Source of the DNA: Antedon mediterranea
Lineage: Eukaryota > Echinodermata > Crinoidea > Comatulida > Antedonidae
Assembly (NCBI RefSeq): GCF_964355755.1
Contig: NC_092673.1
Span: 17,181,001-17,245,000, forward strand
Direction: 5' to 3'
Length of the DNA: 64,000 nt
Positions within the stretch are counted from its first letter, which is position 1. Each line of letters opens with the position of its first letter. Under the pieces are notes generated by a model. That model searched no databases and was not told where the DNA came from. It saw only the letters and a program-made list of their open reading frames with translations. Made by a program: the position numbers and the translations under genes. Of the stretch, positions 23,530 to 34,205 are shown piece by piece.

Positions 23530-24105
23530 CAATAAAAGAAAAAAAATAATAATATAAAGATTTCATACAATAACAATAGGTGATCATTTTATTCTAAATG
23601 ATCACCTAATAAGTCCTATTGCAATTGTGTATTTAACAATAATTTAAACAAAACAAAGACACAAAGTGGAATGTAAATTGAACTTTATTAAAAAACAATT
23701 CATATGCTAAAAAACAGGGAGTTGTTAACAACTCCCTGCTAAAAACAATAGACAGTAAGACATAGCGCTTCACCGCAAAGCAATTGTCGCCTCGTGGGTT
23801 AACAATGAACTGACCTGTCAATCACAGTGTAGCGCTCCATGGCAACATTATTTGATTGTACAGTACCGCGAAACGTCGCGCACTTCATGCATGGTCCGGT
23901 CAGGGTATGGTTAAAAGCTTTTGTACATTGTGAATGTATTGAATCCGAGTCAGCGACGACGATGTTACGTTGTTTTTGTTAATATTTGGAGTTTTTTAAC
24001 TGTCAGTCCGGTTTTCAGACGCTAATTTTCTTGTTTTGTACTTCATAATTTGTCCGGATTCCCGAATTGGGTGTTCCGGTTTTCATAATAAATTACAGTA
24101 CATTT
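23530..24105. other. AT-rich stretch with two palindromes, no gene
   Basis: It contains 'aggtgatcatttta' with its inverted partner 'taaatgatcacct' (about 23579-23609) and a perfect 24-bp palindrome centred on gttaac at 23715-23738 (cagggagttgtt and complement). The part from about 24000 to 24193 is the right sub-terminal region of the pogo-like element, with repeated 'tccggttttc' words. Confidence 0.6.
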
Positions 24106-24193
24106 AGAATAGGGACAAATTGGGCCCTCCAAAAAAGTCCGGTTTTCCGTGAATTCAGGTTTTGGGAGAGTCCGGTATTGGGAGAGTTGACTG

Positions 24194-24602
24194 TACTACC
24201 TATCAATTAAACGAAAAACGATCAGGCCCAGTGTGTTATAATTTACATTGAAATTTCCGTTTTATTTCGTCTATATTAAGTATTATGTAGGCCTAACCGT
24301 ACTATATCCTGCCATTGTAATAAATGAACTACTATATTAGCACTTTTTGCGTTCCATACTTTTTAAAGGCCGAGTTGACGGATTAGTTTTTGGCCGAGTT
24401 GACGTGAGGCCGAGTTGACTTGAGGCCGACTTGACTTGAGGCCGACTTGACTTGAGGCCGACTTGACTTGAGGCCGACTTGACTTGAGGCCGACTTGACT
24501 TGAGGCCGACTTGACTTGGGGCCGACTTGACTTGGGGCCGACTTGACGTGGGGCCGACTTGACTTTGGCCGAGACGGTTTAGGGCCGAGTTGACCTGCAC
24601 CC
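24194..24602 (-). repeat. Right TIR of the foldback-like element
   Basis: About fifteen 15-16 bp units of the form ggccgacttgacttga (24369-24590) and the inverted partner of 9199-9561, including 'actttttgcgttcc' and 'cgatcaggcccagtgt'. Its innermost 17 bases are separated by the nested pogo-like insertion and lie at 11089-11105. Confidence 0.88.
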
Positions 24603-24935
24603 GTACTGACAAGTATCTGTCATCTATTATCAGATATCAATTGTGTGGTAAAATTGTCAACTAGATGTTGTCTTATGATTAACTCATCCTTTGGAAGGAA
24701 CATAAAGTTGTGAACAACCTAAATACACATTTTAATTTATATGTCAAGTAGGATAATTGTAGGTGCTGTATTATAGCTACTGTAAATCTGAATTTAGTTT
24801 CCAGTTACAGCATCAAAAATACTTAAATTAAATACTTAATTTATTGTGCCTTAAAAGTTTAATTTGTTTATTAAAAGAATATTAGTATTTCTAATCTAGA
24901 GTATACTACAAAGGATTGTGTTGTTGTTTTGTGTG

Positions 24936-25248
24936 TTAGATTGTACACATAAGGCATGTGTATTGTTAGATTGTACACATAAGGCATGTGCATTGTTAGA
25001 TTGTGCACATAAGGCATGTGTATTGTTAGATTGTACACATAAGGCATGTGCATTGTTAGATTGTACACATACAGTAAGGCATGTGTATTGTTAGATTGTA
25101 CACATAAGGCATGTGCATTGTTAGATTGTACACATACAGTAAGGCATGTGTATTGTTAGATTGTACACATAAGGCATGTGCATTGTTAGATTGTACACAT
25201 AAGGCATGTGCATTGTTAGATTGTACACATAAGGCATGTGCATTGTTA
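24936..25248 (+). repeat. 30-bp minisatellite, 10 units
   Basis: Units of 'ttagattgtacacataaggc' plus 'atgtgcattg' alternate between gcattg and tattg endings; two carry an extra 6 bases (acagta). The homologous site in block 2 (38616-38675) has only two units. Confidence 0.93.
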
Positions 25249-25308
25249 CCTCACAAAATAAAACTGATAGGAAATTTAATTTCATTATGCAATTATTTTA
25301 TCTTAATT

Positions 25309-26082
25309 CAGGGGAAGATTTAGGGGGGGGCTGGCCCCGGCCCCCTTTTGTAATATATATATATAGATATATATATTATGCACCCATTTACATGCGATTT
25401 TACAGGAAAAGAGGGTACAAATCAACATTAAAAATTGTTAAAATCTTCGATTTTTTTAAAGTTGAACCGAGTTTAACTTCAACGTTACGATCGGTAAAAC
25501 TGACTGACCAATCAAATAGTTAATAAATTACGTCATCATAGTTTGTGAAAAAATACGTACGCGTTGACAATTCTTGATTTTTTACAACGCGACGATGTTT
25601 GTTGTACTCTTTTAAAGTCTGATATTTCAAGATAACAAGTGTAAGTAAAACTAAATTTTAATATACAAACAATTTAATTTAATGTTTGTCTTTAGTGTAA
25701 AGCCTAGATTAAGATATCAGCGAAAACATGTCCTAGACTGGCCTTGGCGTTGCAAAACTTTACGTCCATGTGTCCCAGCAACGTCGAAAGAACCAAGAAA
25801 CCATTAACGATCACGTAAAAAATGTGTAAAAATTTGCGACGGGAAAACAGGCTTTAGGCTATTGGTGCAACAAAAAAAACAGTTCCGTATATTAAATATG
25901 GTCTACAAAACTCACTATATTCAGATAATTATATGACAAGAATCGACTGGCCAAAAGCCTCAGATGCTATCTCGGGGCGTCTAGAAAAAAATTGTTTCCG
26001 GGGGAACATGCCCCCCGACCCCCCTAGACGATTATTTTCCCATATCGGCCCCCTCTTTATCAAAATCCTAGATCCGCCCCTG
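25309..26082. mobile_element. hAT-like element carrying a promoter-like internal segment
   Basis: Ends are CAGGGGAAGATTTAGG and the complement of CAGGGGCGGATCTAGG, with G/C-rich sub-terminal tracts (ggggggctggcccc and cggccccct). The flanking duplication appears to be 5 bp, 'taatt' (25304-25308 and 26083-26087). The internal 25496-25807 segment matches 30345-30655 in non-transposon context. A 315-bp internally deleted copy occupies the homologous site in block 2. No transposase. Confidence 0.75.
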
Positions 26083-27515
26083 TAATTAGTCAGTAAAACA
26101 TATTTTCGTGGCTTAGACTTAGAGCACTCTTTATACTAATGGAGATTTGGATGTATAAGTTTCATCCGATTAACAAATGGTAACATGCATTGACAGTTGA
26201 CAAACATTTTGTGGTTTTAATAAATAAAATAATTAATTATATAATATAGGGTAAATTACACAGAAAAAAGTAATGTGATGTGCGTTTGCCTAGCCTTTGT
26301 TTAAGGTGCACTTTCACCTTGGCTGGAAAACCCCAGGGCAATTTACAGTCATTTTTGTCTTTTCACGTTTAGACATGCAAGTGATTATTAATTTCCAATA
26401 GACCATATCATAAAAACCTATCAAAAACTGTGTTTGTGAGTTGGTTCTCTGTTGATATAAAATCTTTTATTTTCCATTGAATAGGTTGACATGCAAGACT
26501 GATTAGGAAGTCATATGACATACAGAACGCAGCAAAGAGGGTGTTGGCATTTTGCATAACAATAAACACCTTGTAGGCTGGTAGCGTCCATTGATGTACA
26601 GTAGGGCTGTACAATCCCATTGCTGGACCAGTGGATGGAGAATTCTTTTCCAGACAAATGATGTAATTTTATGGTTAACATTATTTATGAATTCATTAGT
26701 GTGATGTGAGTTATATATTTTTTTAATTTCATTATAGTAATTTGACTTTTAAGCTAGTAGTAGAGCTCATTATATAAAGGTTTAAACAGTCTGGTTTAAA
26801 GCTAGTCCGTAATAATACAACACAATGGTTCATACAACAAACAGTAACCAAAACATATTTTGGTTTATAATCCAACAGATATGTTGTGTGAGAATAAATG
26901 CTGTTTTAAATGTCTTATTAATTCTTTTTAATTGTGGTTTGCTGTCTTTAAATTAGCTTTTGATTGCCATGTTGATACTGAGACTATCTTACCTACTGTA
27001 ACAAACAATATTATTTATGTAATTATTAGAATCAGGGACATTTCGGATCAGTCATGGAGGAAACAATTAAATAGTTTTTTCCTCCATAGACCAAGATCCC
27101 ACAATTAGGATATAAATGGTTGGTAGTTTGCAATAGTTATACAATTTTAAAAGAATGATTTTTTAAACTGAATAATCAACTATTTTACTATATGGTTTAC
27201 AATTTTTAAAAAAATTTTGATTTTTTCTTTGTGAAAAAAATTGGTCATACTTAAAATTGCAGTGTAAGGCAATAATTGTCCTTTTTAAGTGCTTATAACA
27301 TCATGTAATTGTGCGTTATTTTTTTATGCTTACTATGGAATGACATATAATGCCTGCGTGTTAATAATTAGTTATCCGCTTAGTAGCGGATAACTCCTTG
27401 TGATTGTATTGGATCAATTTTTTTTTCTGTATACGTTCTTCTTTCTTTCTCGCTATTTTTGTGCATCGCGTTTCTCTAAAATGTGTAAGCATAACATTTC
27501 ATAACTGTGACAACA
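26083..27515. other. Duplicated AT-rich segment, no gene seen
   Basis: Matches 39054-40517 closely. Short frames such as that near 26408-26620 are not conserved between the two copies (the other copy has indels), so I do not call them. Confidence 0.7.
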
Positions 27516-27556
27516 TGTGGACATTTACCTGAAGTTGTGCACCTCCTATTTTTGAA

Positions 27557-27743
27557 TGACGTCATAGTTGCGCAACGTGACTTGCGCGCAATAAAACTGA
27601 CTGACCAATCAAATAGTTCATAAATTACGTCATCATAGTTTGTGAAAAAATACGTACGCGTTGACAATTCTTGATTTTTTACAACGCGACGATGTTTGTT
27701 GTACTCTTTTAAAGTCTGATATTTCAAAATAACAAGTGTAAGT
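27557..27743 (+). promoter_or_regulatory. Candidate promoter plus non-coding first exon, repeated
   Basis: A perfect CRE-type TGACGTCA (27557-27564), a CCAAT box (27605-27609) and a second 'tacgtcatcat' are followed by about 110 bp ending in a consensus donor GTAAGT at 27738-27743. The same block occurs at 30308-30494 and, without the first CRE, inside the hAT element at 25496-25645. The arrangement looks like a promoter and 5' UTR exon; no transcript evidence is available. Confidence 0.35.
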
Positions 27744-27761
27744 AAAACTAAATTTTAATAT

Positions 27762-27992
27762 TGGTTCTGGACAAAGTTTGAGGGTGAGCTGAAAACATCA
27801 AAACAGTATTCTGAACCAGAGATAGATGCCATGACAATAAAGTGTACAAATCTACAAAAGGAACTACAACTATCTGCCGAGCAAGCCACAGTACAAACAC
27901 GACGTATGACCTTTGATTCAGCTAAGGTCGATGACCTTAAATTACTAGCATCCAATTTTGGTAGATTGATGAATGTTGATGTAGATATTTAA
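27762..27992 (+). CDS. C-terminal coding fragment of an unrecognised protein
   Basis: An open frame of 76 codons starts exactly where the upstream repeat ends ('ttttaatat') and stops at TAA 27990-27992. The composition is strongly protein-like: charged and helical, with segments such as QYSEPEIDAMTIKCTNLQKE and DDLKLLASNFGRLM, consistent with a coiled coil. There is no start codon at its head and no splice acceptor in the preceding bases, so it looks like a gene tail fused to repeat DNA by insertion or rearrangement. The antisense frame is less convincing. Family unknown. Confidence 0.5.
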   Translation, partial: WFWTKFEGELKTSKQYSEPEIDAMTIKCTNLQKELQLSAEQATVQTRRMTFDSAKVDDLKLLASNFGRLMNVDVDI

Positions 27993-28039
27993 AACTTATT
28001 TTATATTACTGTATATTTCAGTATGCTTTACCATACCCA

Positions 28040-28450
28040 TAAAGGCCATGTGCAGACAAAACATTTCTACCGCATTCCAATATAAATTATCAATCTATAT
28101 TTTGATCTATGTTTCATTTTTTAAAATGTTGTTGGTGTTATGAGTTTTTATTTTTAAAAAAGCACTTTAATTAATAATTAGGAGGCATTCAAAAATGTAT
28201 GAAAAAAATAATGTCATTAGATGACTATTATATAGGTAATTTAACTTGAATATACATTTTGTTGTGTTTTTATTAACTTCATATGTTTATTTTCAAGGTA
28301 TATTACAAATTATCCACCATAAACTCACATAACTTTATTTGTGTTATGGGCTTGTACTGTAAGTATCTAACTAATGAAAAATCAAGTCAGAGTGGTTTTC
28401 ATGCCAAATTCTGTATTTAAGAAATTCATGTTTTTTTCATCACATTTATC
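28040..28450 (+). repeat. Dispersed repeat shared with 56040-56560
   Basis: Diverged but collinear words ('aaaggccatgtgc.gacaaaa', 'cgcattccaata', 'aggtaatttaacttgaata', 'ttattttcaaggtat') recur inside the TIR element at 55460-56810. It is probably an internal part of another copy of that family without visible ends here. Confidence 0.55.
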
Positions 28451-29490
28451 ACATTAAGTTTGATAGTGTGGATAGAGCTTAACAAATGTAATTCCTTGCA
28501 TCAGGTGATAACATATCAGCTTATTGTACGAATCTACTATCATGTGTTTATGAACCAATCTAGATACTAATATCTCCTCTCCTATTTTAATAACAGATAA
28601 TGGATTGAGTGGACTCTTAATATAAAGCCAGTCATTAATTAATAAGTTAATTGCGAGCAACGTGGTGCTTTGAATAGGTCACTGAACTTTAACATCTATT
28701 GAATTGTTACAAAGGTTAGACTTAGACACCGCTCATTATGAATCCCATAACTCACCCAATATCAGTTAGCTACCAAATTATGTTGCAGTGTACTTTTTAT
28801 ATAAAAAAAGGAAACTTGTTGCATTAGATTACAGTTTAGATTTCAGAGACTATTGTATTGAATGAAATGGTTGAAATGTGAATATAATTTATTATTTATA
28901 ACTATTATTTCTTTTACTATGTTTACACATTGTTGACTTCCCTGTTTTTTTTCACTGGTTTTAACAAAACTAAAGTCATTTTAGGGTGTTATCAATAGGC
29001 AGGAACAATCACTTTCAATAATGTAGAGGGCAGTATACAAATTAAATGAATACTGAAGAAATGTACTCAACAATTAATTTATGTTGAAGAAGAAGTATAC
29101 AGTATTTCTTTTATGTAAAATATAACTAATTTAATATGTTTTTCTGAGGATTAATTGTAAAAGTATTTTTAGAAGATTAGAATTATTTGTGAATATTACT
29201 AAAATTGTATTTGTTTAGCACACTTTGCAGTACACAAATAAAGTAACTGCTAGATTTAATATAATATTTTGATATTTTTTTCACAATCAACCTATTTTAT
29301 TTATAAGTTTTATAATTAAGTTTTATAGTAAAATAGTATTAAACTTATTTCATTACCTATAATAATGTTTCTCATCTCTTGTTTATTTCAATGGGTTGTC
29401 AATCAATCACAGGTAATGTTGAAAACAAATAATATAAAAAAAAAAACAAGTTAAGACATCATCAAACAAAGTAAATGACATCATCAAAAC
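28451..29490. other. No recognised feature
   Basis: AT-rich, low-complexity sequence. A - strand frame at 28454-28660 has no motif or splice context. Nothing further can be supported. Confidence 0.5.
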
Positions 29491-29497
29491 TACTTAC

Positions 29498-29622
29498 AAA
29501 GTAATGACAATCATCATCAAAACTGATATCAGTTGACTGGCGATCAACATTTGTCACCATTTCCGTGTCATAAATCTCAGTTCCAATCTTCAGTAAACAG
29601 AAAACGGCATATCTATTGTGGT
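29498..29622 (-). CDS. Isolated internal exon, possibly anillin/rhotekin-like
   Basis: On the - strand an acceptor 'ttatcttaatttcag' precedes a 125-bp open exon ending at donor 'gtaagt' (29497 downward). It enters with two bases of a codon and exits in phase 0. The translation includes HNRYAVFCLLKIGTEIYDTE, then NVDRQSTDISFDD. The 'hFxLhKIGxExhDTxM..VDR..TDIxFDD' flow resembles the C2-like anillin homology region of anillin/rhotekin proteins, recalled rather than searched. No neighbouring exon of the same gene was found nearby, so it may be a stranded exon copy or have long introns. Confidence 0.45.
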
Positions 29623-29639
29623 CTGAAATTAAGATAATA

Positions 29640-30245
29640 AATAATGTGATTTTAGGAGTTCATCCAAAAAAAAAGGATTTTTACGATCAGTTGAAAAACA
29701 GTTAAAGTCTATCAAACCTGATTAAAAAAAATGTTGACCCCTCCTTTGAAATCTGCATTGTTATTACACATCAACATTTGGTCTTGATATTTAAGCCAAT
29801 TCCAAAATCTTCAGATGGGATTAGCATGGCATGGTAACTAAAAAAAATCATGGACTCGGAAATGATATGGACCAAGGCAACTATTTTAACTATCTGTATA
29901 CACCTGAGATCTTGGTACTAACACCATAAATATTAGGAGATAATAATGATACACTTTTGCCTACAGCGACTCCAATATAATTTGACCTACACCAAATAGG
30001 AAGAAAATTCTGAAATGGAATTTCCATCCCCGGAAGACCTATTTAGTAATACTAGCCCTCAACATGTTTTTTTTCCTCCCACATGTTTTGATAATTTGAG
30101 AGCCAAATACCTTTTATAGTGCATAACAAGTGTCTCTTGAAAATGCAAATAGTTATGTACAGTAGTTATGTTGGTGGGTCACCCAGAGCAACAGGTACTG
30201 TACTACTATACCCCTTTCACACCAAAAACAAAACTCCAGAGACAC
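29640..30245. other. No recognised feature
   Basis: AT-rich sequence upstream (on the - strand) of the isolated exon; I searched for a companion exon with acceptor and donor and did not find a convincing one. Confidence 0.4.
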
Positions 30246-30249
30246 TCCG

Positions 30250-30660
30250 GACACTGTGACAACATGTGGACATTTACCTGAAGTTGTACACCTCCTATTT
30301 TTTAATGACGTCATAGTTGCGCAACGTGACTTGCGCGCAATAAAACTGACTGACCAATCAAATAGTTCATAAATTACGTCATCATAGTTTGTGAAAAAAT
30401 ACGTACGCGTTGACAATTCTTGATTTTTTACAACGCGACGATGTTTGTTGTACTCTTTTAAAGTCTGATATTTCAAAATAACAAGTGTAAGTAAAACTAA
30501 ATTTTAATATACAAACAATTTAATTTAATGTTTGTCTTTAGTGTAAAGCCTAGATTAAGATATCAGCGAAAACATGTCCTAGACCGGCCTTGGCTTTGCA
30601 AAACTTTACGTCCATGTGTCCCAGCAACGTCAAAAGAACCAAGAAACCATTAAACCGGAC
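30250..30660 (+). repeat. Second copy of the promoter-like block with its downstream sequence
   Basis: Homologous to 27495-27760 at its left part (including TGACGTCA, CCAAT and the GTAAGT donor) and to the hAT interior 25496-25807 at its right part, ending near 'aagaaaccattaa'. A candidate acceptor 'gtttgtctttag' follows at about 30530-30541. It therefore contains the union of the two other copies. Confidence 0.7.
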
Positions 30661-31237
30661 TTTAGTCGTAGTTCGAACTTTGACTTCAAAAAGTGTTAGT
30701 TCGAGCTACAGGCTCTAGACCACTTGATTTCTATGCTACAATTTACCCAATAAATATAGGCATATTTTGAACTTTAAAGGTCACTTCTTTTTAAAATTGA
30801 AAAAATGGATTGACACAGTTATTGCGCATCAGTTTTTTGCACGCAGTATTTTATTTATGCATTATGAAAAATGGAAAAAGTGGCTATACTAAATCTGATT
30901 AAAATTTCCTCAAATGACGCTAGAACGCGTTGCTTCCAGGGGCTTCGCCATCTGGACCCCCACCGGGGGCCCTTGGCGGCCCCTCCCTGACACCCAGCCT
31001 AGAGAGAGATTAACCAAATTATTAACCAAATAACTGATACGTTTTTCTGATACTCACAATTGCCTAGAGGGATGTTTTTGCTGTTTTTTTAGGGTGTAAA
31101 GTATAGCGGCCAAACTGAATGGCAGCCATTTGTTGTGTATTAATTAAAGAAAAGTCATAATTGCCGTTTGGGAAAATGAATCCACAAAACAATGTTTCCA
31201 GTTGTTGATCTTTCAATCAATTATTATGAACAAAATA

Positions 31238-31888
31238 ATAATCTTCATTCAGTAACGCCAGCATACAAGTCATCTTCATTCAGTAACACCAGCATACAGG
31301 TCATCTTCATTCAGTAACGCCAGCATACAAGTCATCTTCATGCAGTAACACCAGCATACAGGTCGTCTTCATTCAGTAACGCCAGCATACAGGTCATCTT
31401 CATGTAGTAACACCAGCATACAGGTCGTCTTCATTCAGTAACGCCAGCATACAGGTCATCTTCATTCAGTAACACCAGCATACAGGTCATTTTCATTCAG
31501 TAACGCCAGCATACGGGTCATCTTCATTCAGTAACACCAGCATACAGGAGTCATCTGTATACAGTAACACCAGCATACATCTCATCTTCATTCAGTAACA
31601 CCAGCATTTATACAGGTCATCTTCATTCAGTAATATGCAGACATACAGGTCATCTTCATTCAGTAACGCCAGCATGCAGGTCATCTTCATTCAGTATCAC
31701 CATACAGGTCATCTTCATGCAGACGTAACACCAGCATACAGGTCATCTTTCATTCAGTAACACCAGCATACATGTCATCTTCATTCAGTAACACCAGCAT
31801 ACAGGTCATCTTCATTCAGTAACACCAGCATACAGGAGTCATCTTCATGGAGTAACACCAGCATACAGGTCATCTTTCATTCATTTAA
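31238..31888 (+). repeat. 31-bp minisatellite, about 20 units
   Basis: Unit 'cagtaacaccagcatacagg' plus 'tcatcttcatt'; many units alternate cgcc/cacc in the core, and several have small indels. The paralogous array in block 2 is 49097-49390 and 50731-50775, split by a hAT element. Confidence 0.93.
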
Positions 31889-32017
31889 TGCAAAGGTTTC
31901 TGTCTGATGGAATTATGTTTTACATTTCATATTTTCAGAAGAGAATGTGTAGGCTTACTTTTATACTAGAAGCTATCAGCATTAATAATTGTTAAATGAA
32001 GACACTGTATTTTTGCA

Positions 32018-32509
32018 ATGGAAAGGTACGTTTTTAACAATTATTTCAAAAAAAAATAACGAGCTCCAATATGTGTTGATATTATTGAAATATGTAACTA
32101 TTAAAAATAAATTAAAATGTTTGAATAGTTATATTGACATACATATATATAACATACTTTATAATCATAATTTATAGTTCAAACAAAAAGAAAACACTTT
32201 GATTTTAAGATATTCTTTTGAGAAAAATACTTCAAACTTTCTTAAAAGATTATAAAATCCAAAATTATTTCTTTCTTTCTTTAAAAATTATGAAATCATA
32301 AATATTACAATTAAAGGGCTTATTCTCATTAAGTATAATATTAATAATATTTCCATCAATCATCATTCTCATTAAATACACGGGTATAAATGGATTATTT
32401 CTTACATTTTGACAGGAAACATTTGGTAGAAGCTTTGTCAAGGAATGATTTGAAAACAATTAAACAAATCTGTAAGACGCAACCAGGTCTTCTGAAATCT
32501 ATCGATAAG
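32018..32509 (+). pseudogene. Duplicated exons 1 and 2 of the ankyrin-Roc gene
   Basis: ATG with the next five coding bases and donor at 32018-32025, intron, then acceptor and a 94-bp exon at 32416-32509 with donor. The joined frame starts MERKHLVEALSRNDLKT and ends LLKSIDK; relative to the intact gene (50906-51397) it has only a few substitutions (for example D to G, N to D, E to K). The splice sites and phase are intact, but no ankyrin-repeat exon follows in this copy. It could still act as an alternative 5' end by splicing into 52226 in phase 0. Confidence 0.65.
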
Positions 32510-32650
32510 GTATAAAAACAGATATATTTTTATAATATTATCAAAGAAGAAATTCTTTTCATTAAAGTTTAAAATTATAGAGGATGTAATTTTCTTTAAT
32601 AGTTTAAAGCTTTTTTACTTAATGAATTACAATTCTTTTGCATTATCACA

Positions 32651-33787
32651 CTGATGATGGAAGCTTACCTCTATGTACTGATTAACCACATTAGGCTAAA
32701 AATAATAATATAAATACACACTGATGATGGAGGTATAACCTGCATGCACTGATTCACCATATTAGGCTAAAAATAATAATATAAATAGACACTGATGATG
32801 GAGGTATAACCTGCATGCACTGATTAACCATATTAGGCTAAAAATAATAATATAAATACACACTGATGATGGAGGTATAACCTGCATGCACTGATTAACC
32901 ACATTAGGCTAAAAATAATAATATAAATACACACTGATGATGGAGGTATAACCTGCATGTACTGATTAACAACATTAGGCTAAAAATAATAATATAAATA
33001 CACACTGATGATGGAGGTATAACCTGCATGCACTGATTAACAATATTAGGCTAAAAATAATAATATAAATACACACTGATGATGGAGGTATAACCTGCAT
33101 GTACTGATTAACCACATTAGGCTAAAAATAATAATATAAATACACACTGATGATGGAGGTATAACCTGCATGCACTGATTAACAACATTAGGCTAAAAAT
33201 AATAATATAAATACACACTGATGATGGAGGTATAACCTGCATGCACTGATTAACTACATTAGGCTAAAAATAATAATAATATAAATACACACTGATGATG
33301 GAGGTATAACCTGCATGCACTGATTAACCACATTAGGCTAAAAATAATAATATAAATATACACTGATGATGGAGGTATAACCTGCATGCACTGATTAACC
33401 ACATTAGGCTAAAAATAATAATATAAATACACACTGATGATGGAGTTATAACCTGCATGCACTGATTAACCACATTAGGCTAAAAATAATAATATAAATA
33501 CACACTGATGATGGGGGTATAACCTGCATGTACTGATTAACCACATTAGGCTAAAAATAATAATATAAATACACACTGATGATGGGGGTATAACCTGCAT
33601 GTACTGATTAACCACATTAGGCTAAAAATAATAATATAAATACACACTGATGATGGAGGTATAACCTGCATGTACTGATTAACCACATTAGGCTAAAAAT
33701 AATAATATAAATACACACTGATGATGGGGGGTATAACCTGCATGCACTGATTAACAACATTAGGCTAAAAATAATAATATAAATAAA
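32651..33787 (+). repeat. 71-bp tandem array in intron 2 (copy 1), 16 units
   Basis: Unit begins 'cactgatgatggaggtataa' and ends 'taggctaaaaataataatat'. Units are highly alike, varying mostly at gcatgC/Tactg and aacCAca/aacAAca. The paralogous array at 51536-52016 has 7 units. Confidence 0.95.
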
Positions 33788-33915
33788 TCAAAGCTTAGCA
33801 ATCTAAATGAAGCATACAAGACATGATTTTGTGAAAAATGTTACAATTAGAGAAAAAGTAAAGACTTGATTACAATAAACCAAATGAAAAACTAAATAGT
33901 TAATATGATTTATGC

Positions 33916-34205
33916 AATAATAATAATATCCTGGATTTATATAGCGCCTAATGTTGTGAAACCTCTAAGTGCTGAACATTATTACCCCAGTCATTTTCCT
34001 GATCAAACACCTATGGAAACATACTCCCATAATGCAGCTAGTAATAAGCGCAAAGTTGTGTCTTGATCTAACCGGGTTCCCAATTATACACCTGGGTGGA
34101 GAGAGGCAAACGTAAGTAAAGTATCTTGCCTAAGGATACAAGCAATGCGGCGAGAGTTGGATTCGAAACTCGATCTCACGATCAGCAGTCCAACGTCCTT
34201 ACAAT
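33916..34205 (-). repeat. Dispersed repeat with tRNA-like end (SINE-like)
   Basis: Starts with 'ggatttatatagcgcc', continues with 'cctgggtggagagaggcaa' and 'tcttgcctaaggatac', and ends in a segment that on the - strand reads taaggacgttggactgctga then GATCGAGTTTCGAATCC, close to a Pol III B box. This composition is common in SINE-like repeats of marine invertebrates; the exact family is unknown to me. Confidence 0.5.

Larger units (their letters stand above)
11106..24193. mobile_element. pogo/Tigger-like TIR pair enclosing 13 kb of nested material
   Basis: Identical 24-bp inverted ends start CAGTCAACTCTCCCAATACC, with TA on both outer sides (11104-11105 and 24194-24195). Sub-terminal 'ccggtttt' words recur in both ends, as is usual in Tc1/mariner-pogo family elements. 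The flanks close up to 'aataaataCTACC', which matches the intact left TIR of the host foldback element at 9538-9552, so this inserted at a TA inside that TIR. The interior holds other elements and no recognisable DDE transposase. Whether all 13 kb ever moved as a unit cannot be told from the sequence. Confidence 0.72.
9199..24602. mobile_element. Foldback-like DNA element, interrupted by a nested 13-kb insertion
   Basis: The outer ends are inverted repeats of about 365 bp (left 9199-9561; right 11089-11105 plus 24194-24602). Each has a GTCAACTCGGCCTCA-type minisatellite at its outer part followed by matching unique sequence ('acactgggcctgatcg'). The 8-bp sequence 'gtactgac' flanks both ends (9191-9198 and 24603-24610) and occurs once at the empty site 38280-38287. 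Without the nested element it is about 2.3 kb. No transposase is seen. Tandem repeats inside long TIRs resemble foldback elements; an 8-bp TSD also fits hAT. The outermost ten bases of the two TIRs match poorly. Confidence 0.8.
4410..27515 (+). repeat. Block 1, copy of a segmental duplication, expanded by insertions
   Basis: With the insertions at 4728-5955, 6161-7492 and 9199-24602 removed, this segment is collinear with 37195-40517. The shared order is: flank beginning 'cccttatcaatacacc', 60-bp satellite, unique spacer, 30-bp minisatellite, hAT element, 1.4 kb of shared AT-rich sequence. The satellite is longer here (26 units against 8), as is the minisatellite (10 against 2), and the hAT element is fuller (774 against 315 bp). 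Confidence 0.85.

Noticed and set aside
11106-24193. Polinton/Maverick-type giant transposon
   Set aside because: Size and TIRs drew attention, but no DNA polymerase B, capsid, ATPase or retroviral-type integrase of that class was seen; the integrase found belongs to the LTR element.
24337-24612. 91-codon - strand frame and the 73-codon frame at 9179-9400
   Set aside because: Both translate the minisatellite in the foldback TIRs and arise from its 15-bp period.
24871-25323. Frames with repeated MPYVYNLT or KACALLDCTH words
   Set aside because: They are translations of the 30-bp minisatellite on either strand.
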